Source: Micromussa lordhowensis | Lineage: Eukaryota; Cnidaria; Anthozoa; Scleractinia; Lobophylliidae | NCBI GenBank assembly: GCA_964020085.1 | Contig: OZ026600.1 | Location: forward strand, 5,065,361 to 5,129,360 | Direction: 5' to 3' | Length of the DNA: 64,000 bases | Shown here: piece after piece, positions 63,854 through 64,000 of the stretch | How the letters are laid out: each line of letters starts with the position of its first letter | How positions within the stretch are numbered: the stretch's first letter is position 1 | Notes under the pieces: model-generated | Database searches by the model: none | What the model was told of the DNA's origin: nothing | Seen by the model: only the letters and a program-made list of their open reading frames with translations | Program-made: the position numbers and the translations under genes

Positions 63854-64000
63854 GTATGCTGTGTTTCCTTCAGTATCGCTTCAAGTCACTTGATGACAGA
63901 ATAAATTTTTTGTTAGTGTATTTAACAAGATGCCATGATCGTCGTGACAAGACAAGCTGCACGCTTTCAAGTTGGCCGGCATTGCCTTGGAATTTGTCAT

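Overview
This is nuclear DNA from an animal, most likely an anthozoan cnidarian and probably a stony coral. The genes are split into many short exons with canonical GT-AG introns. The introns are packed with Penelope-like (PLE) retroelement pieces, a CR1/L2-type LINE, tRNA-derived SINEs and many short inverted-repeat elements of kinds common in coral genomes. The taxonomic call is inference; no marker gene settles it.

Three protein-coding genes are on the plus strand. (1) About 0.4-29.8 kb: all but the N-terminus of xanthine dehydrogenase (XDH), 37 exons that join in phase into 1277 residues and end at a TAA. The missing ~55-65 residues lie left of the window. (2) 36.4-38.1 kb: a 567-residue intronless ORF, a probable mitochondrial protein of 38-residue helical repeats (octotricopeptide / FASTK-like). 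(3) 42.7 kb to the right edge: a leucine-rich-repeat plus IQ-motif gene best matching the centrosomal protein CEP97 (LRRIQ2). At least 20 exons were traced, and the last ones suggest it continues beyond the window or has an alternative 3' end. The three genes show no functional link; they are simply neighbours.

Most of the remaining sequence is mobile DNA. XDH introns hold a 5'-truncated LINE with one stop codon, a PLE with an internally inverted 5' segment and a GIY-YIG nuclease ORF, two ~175-bp PLE tails with 12-13 bp target-site duplications, a 21-22 bp minisatellite, tRNA-like SINEs and many MITEs. The CEP97 introns carry a 3755-bp element bounded by 32-bp terminal inverted repeats and built largely of internal satellites. 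They also carry a 718-bp element with perfect 31-bp ends and a Tudor-like ORF, a 445-bp element with a clear 6-bp target duplication, a 725-bp fold-back element, and copies of a fold-back family with ends TGTGTACTAAAGG.

The most interesting items are the recurrent hammerhead-ribozyme-like motifs at PLE ends, the satellite-built TIR element at 46764-50518, and the TIR element carrying a Tudor-like ORF at 53359-54076. All exon boundaries were read by eye from splice signals, reading phase and family resemblance. No alignment or transcript was available.
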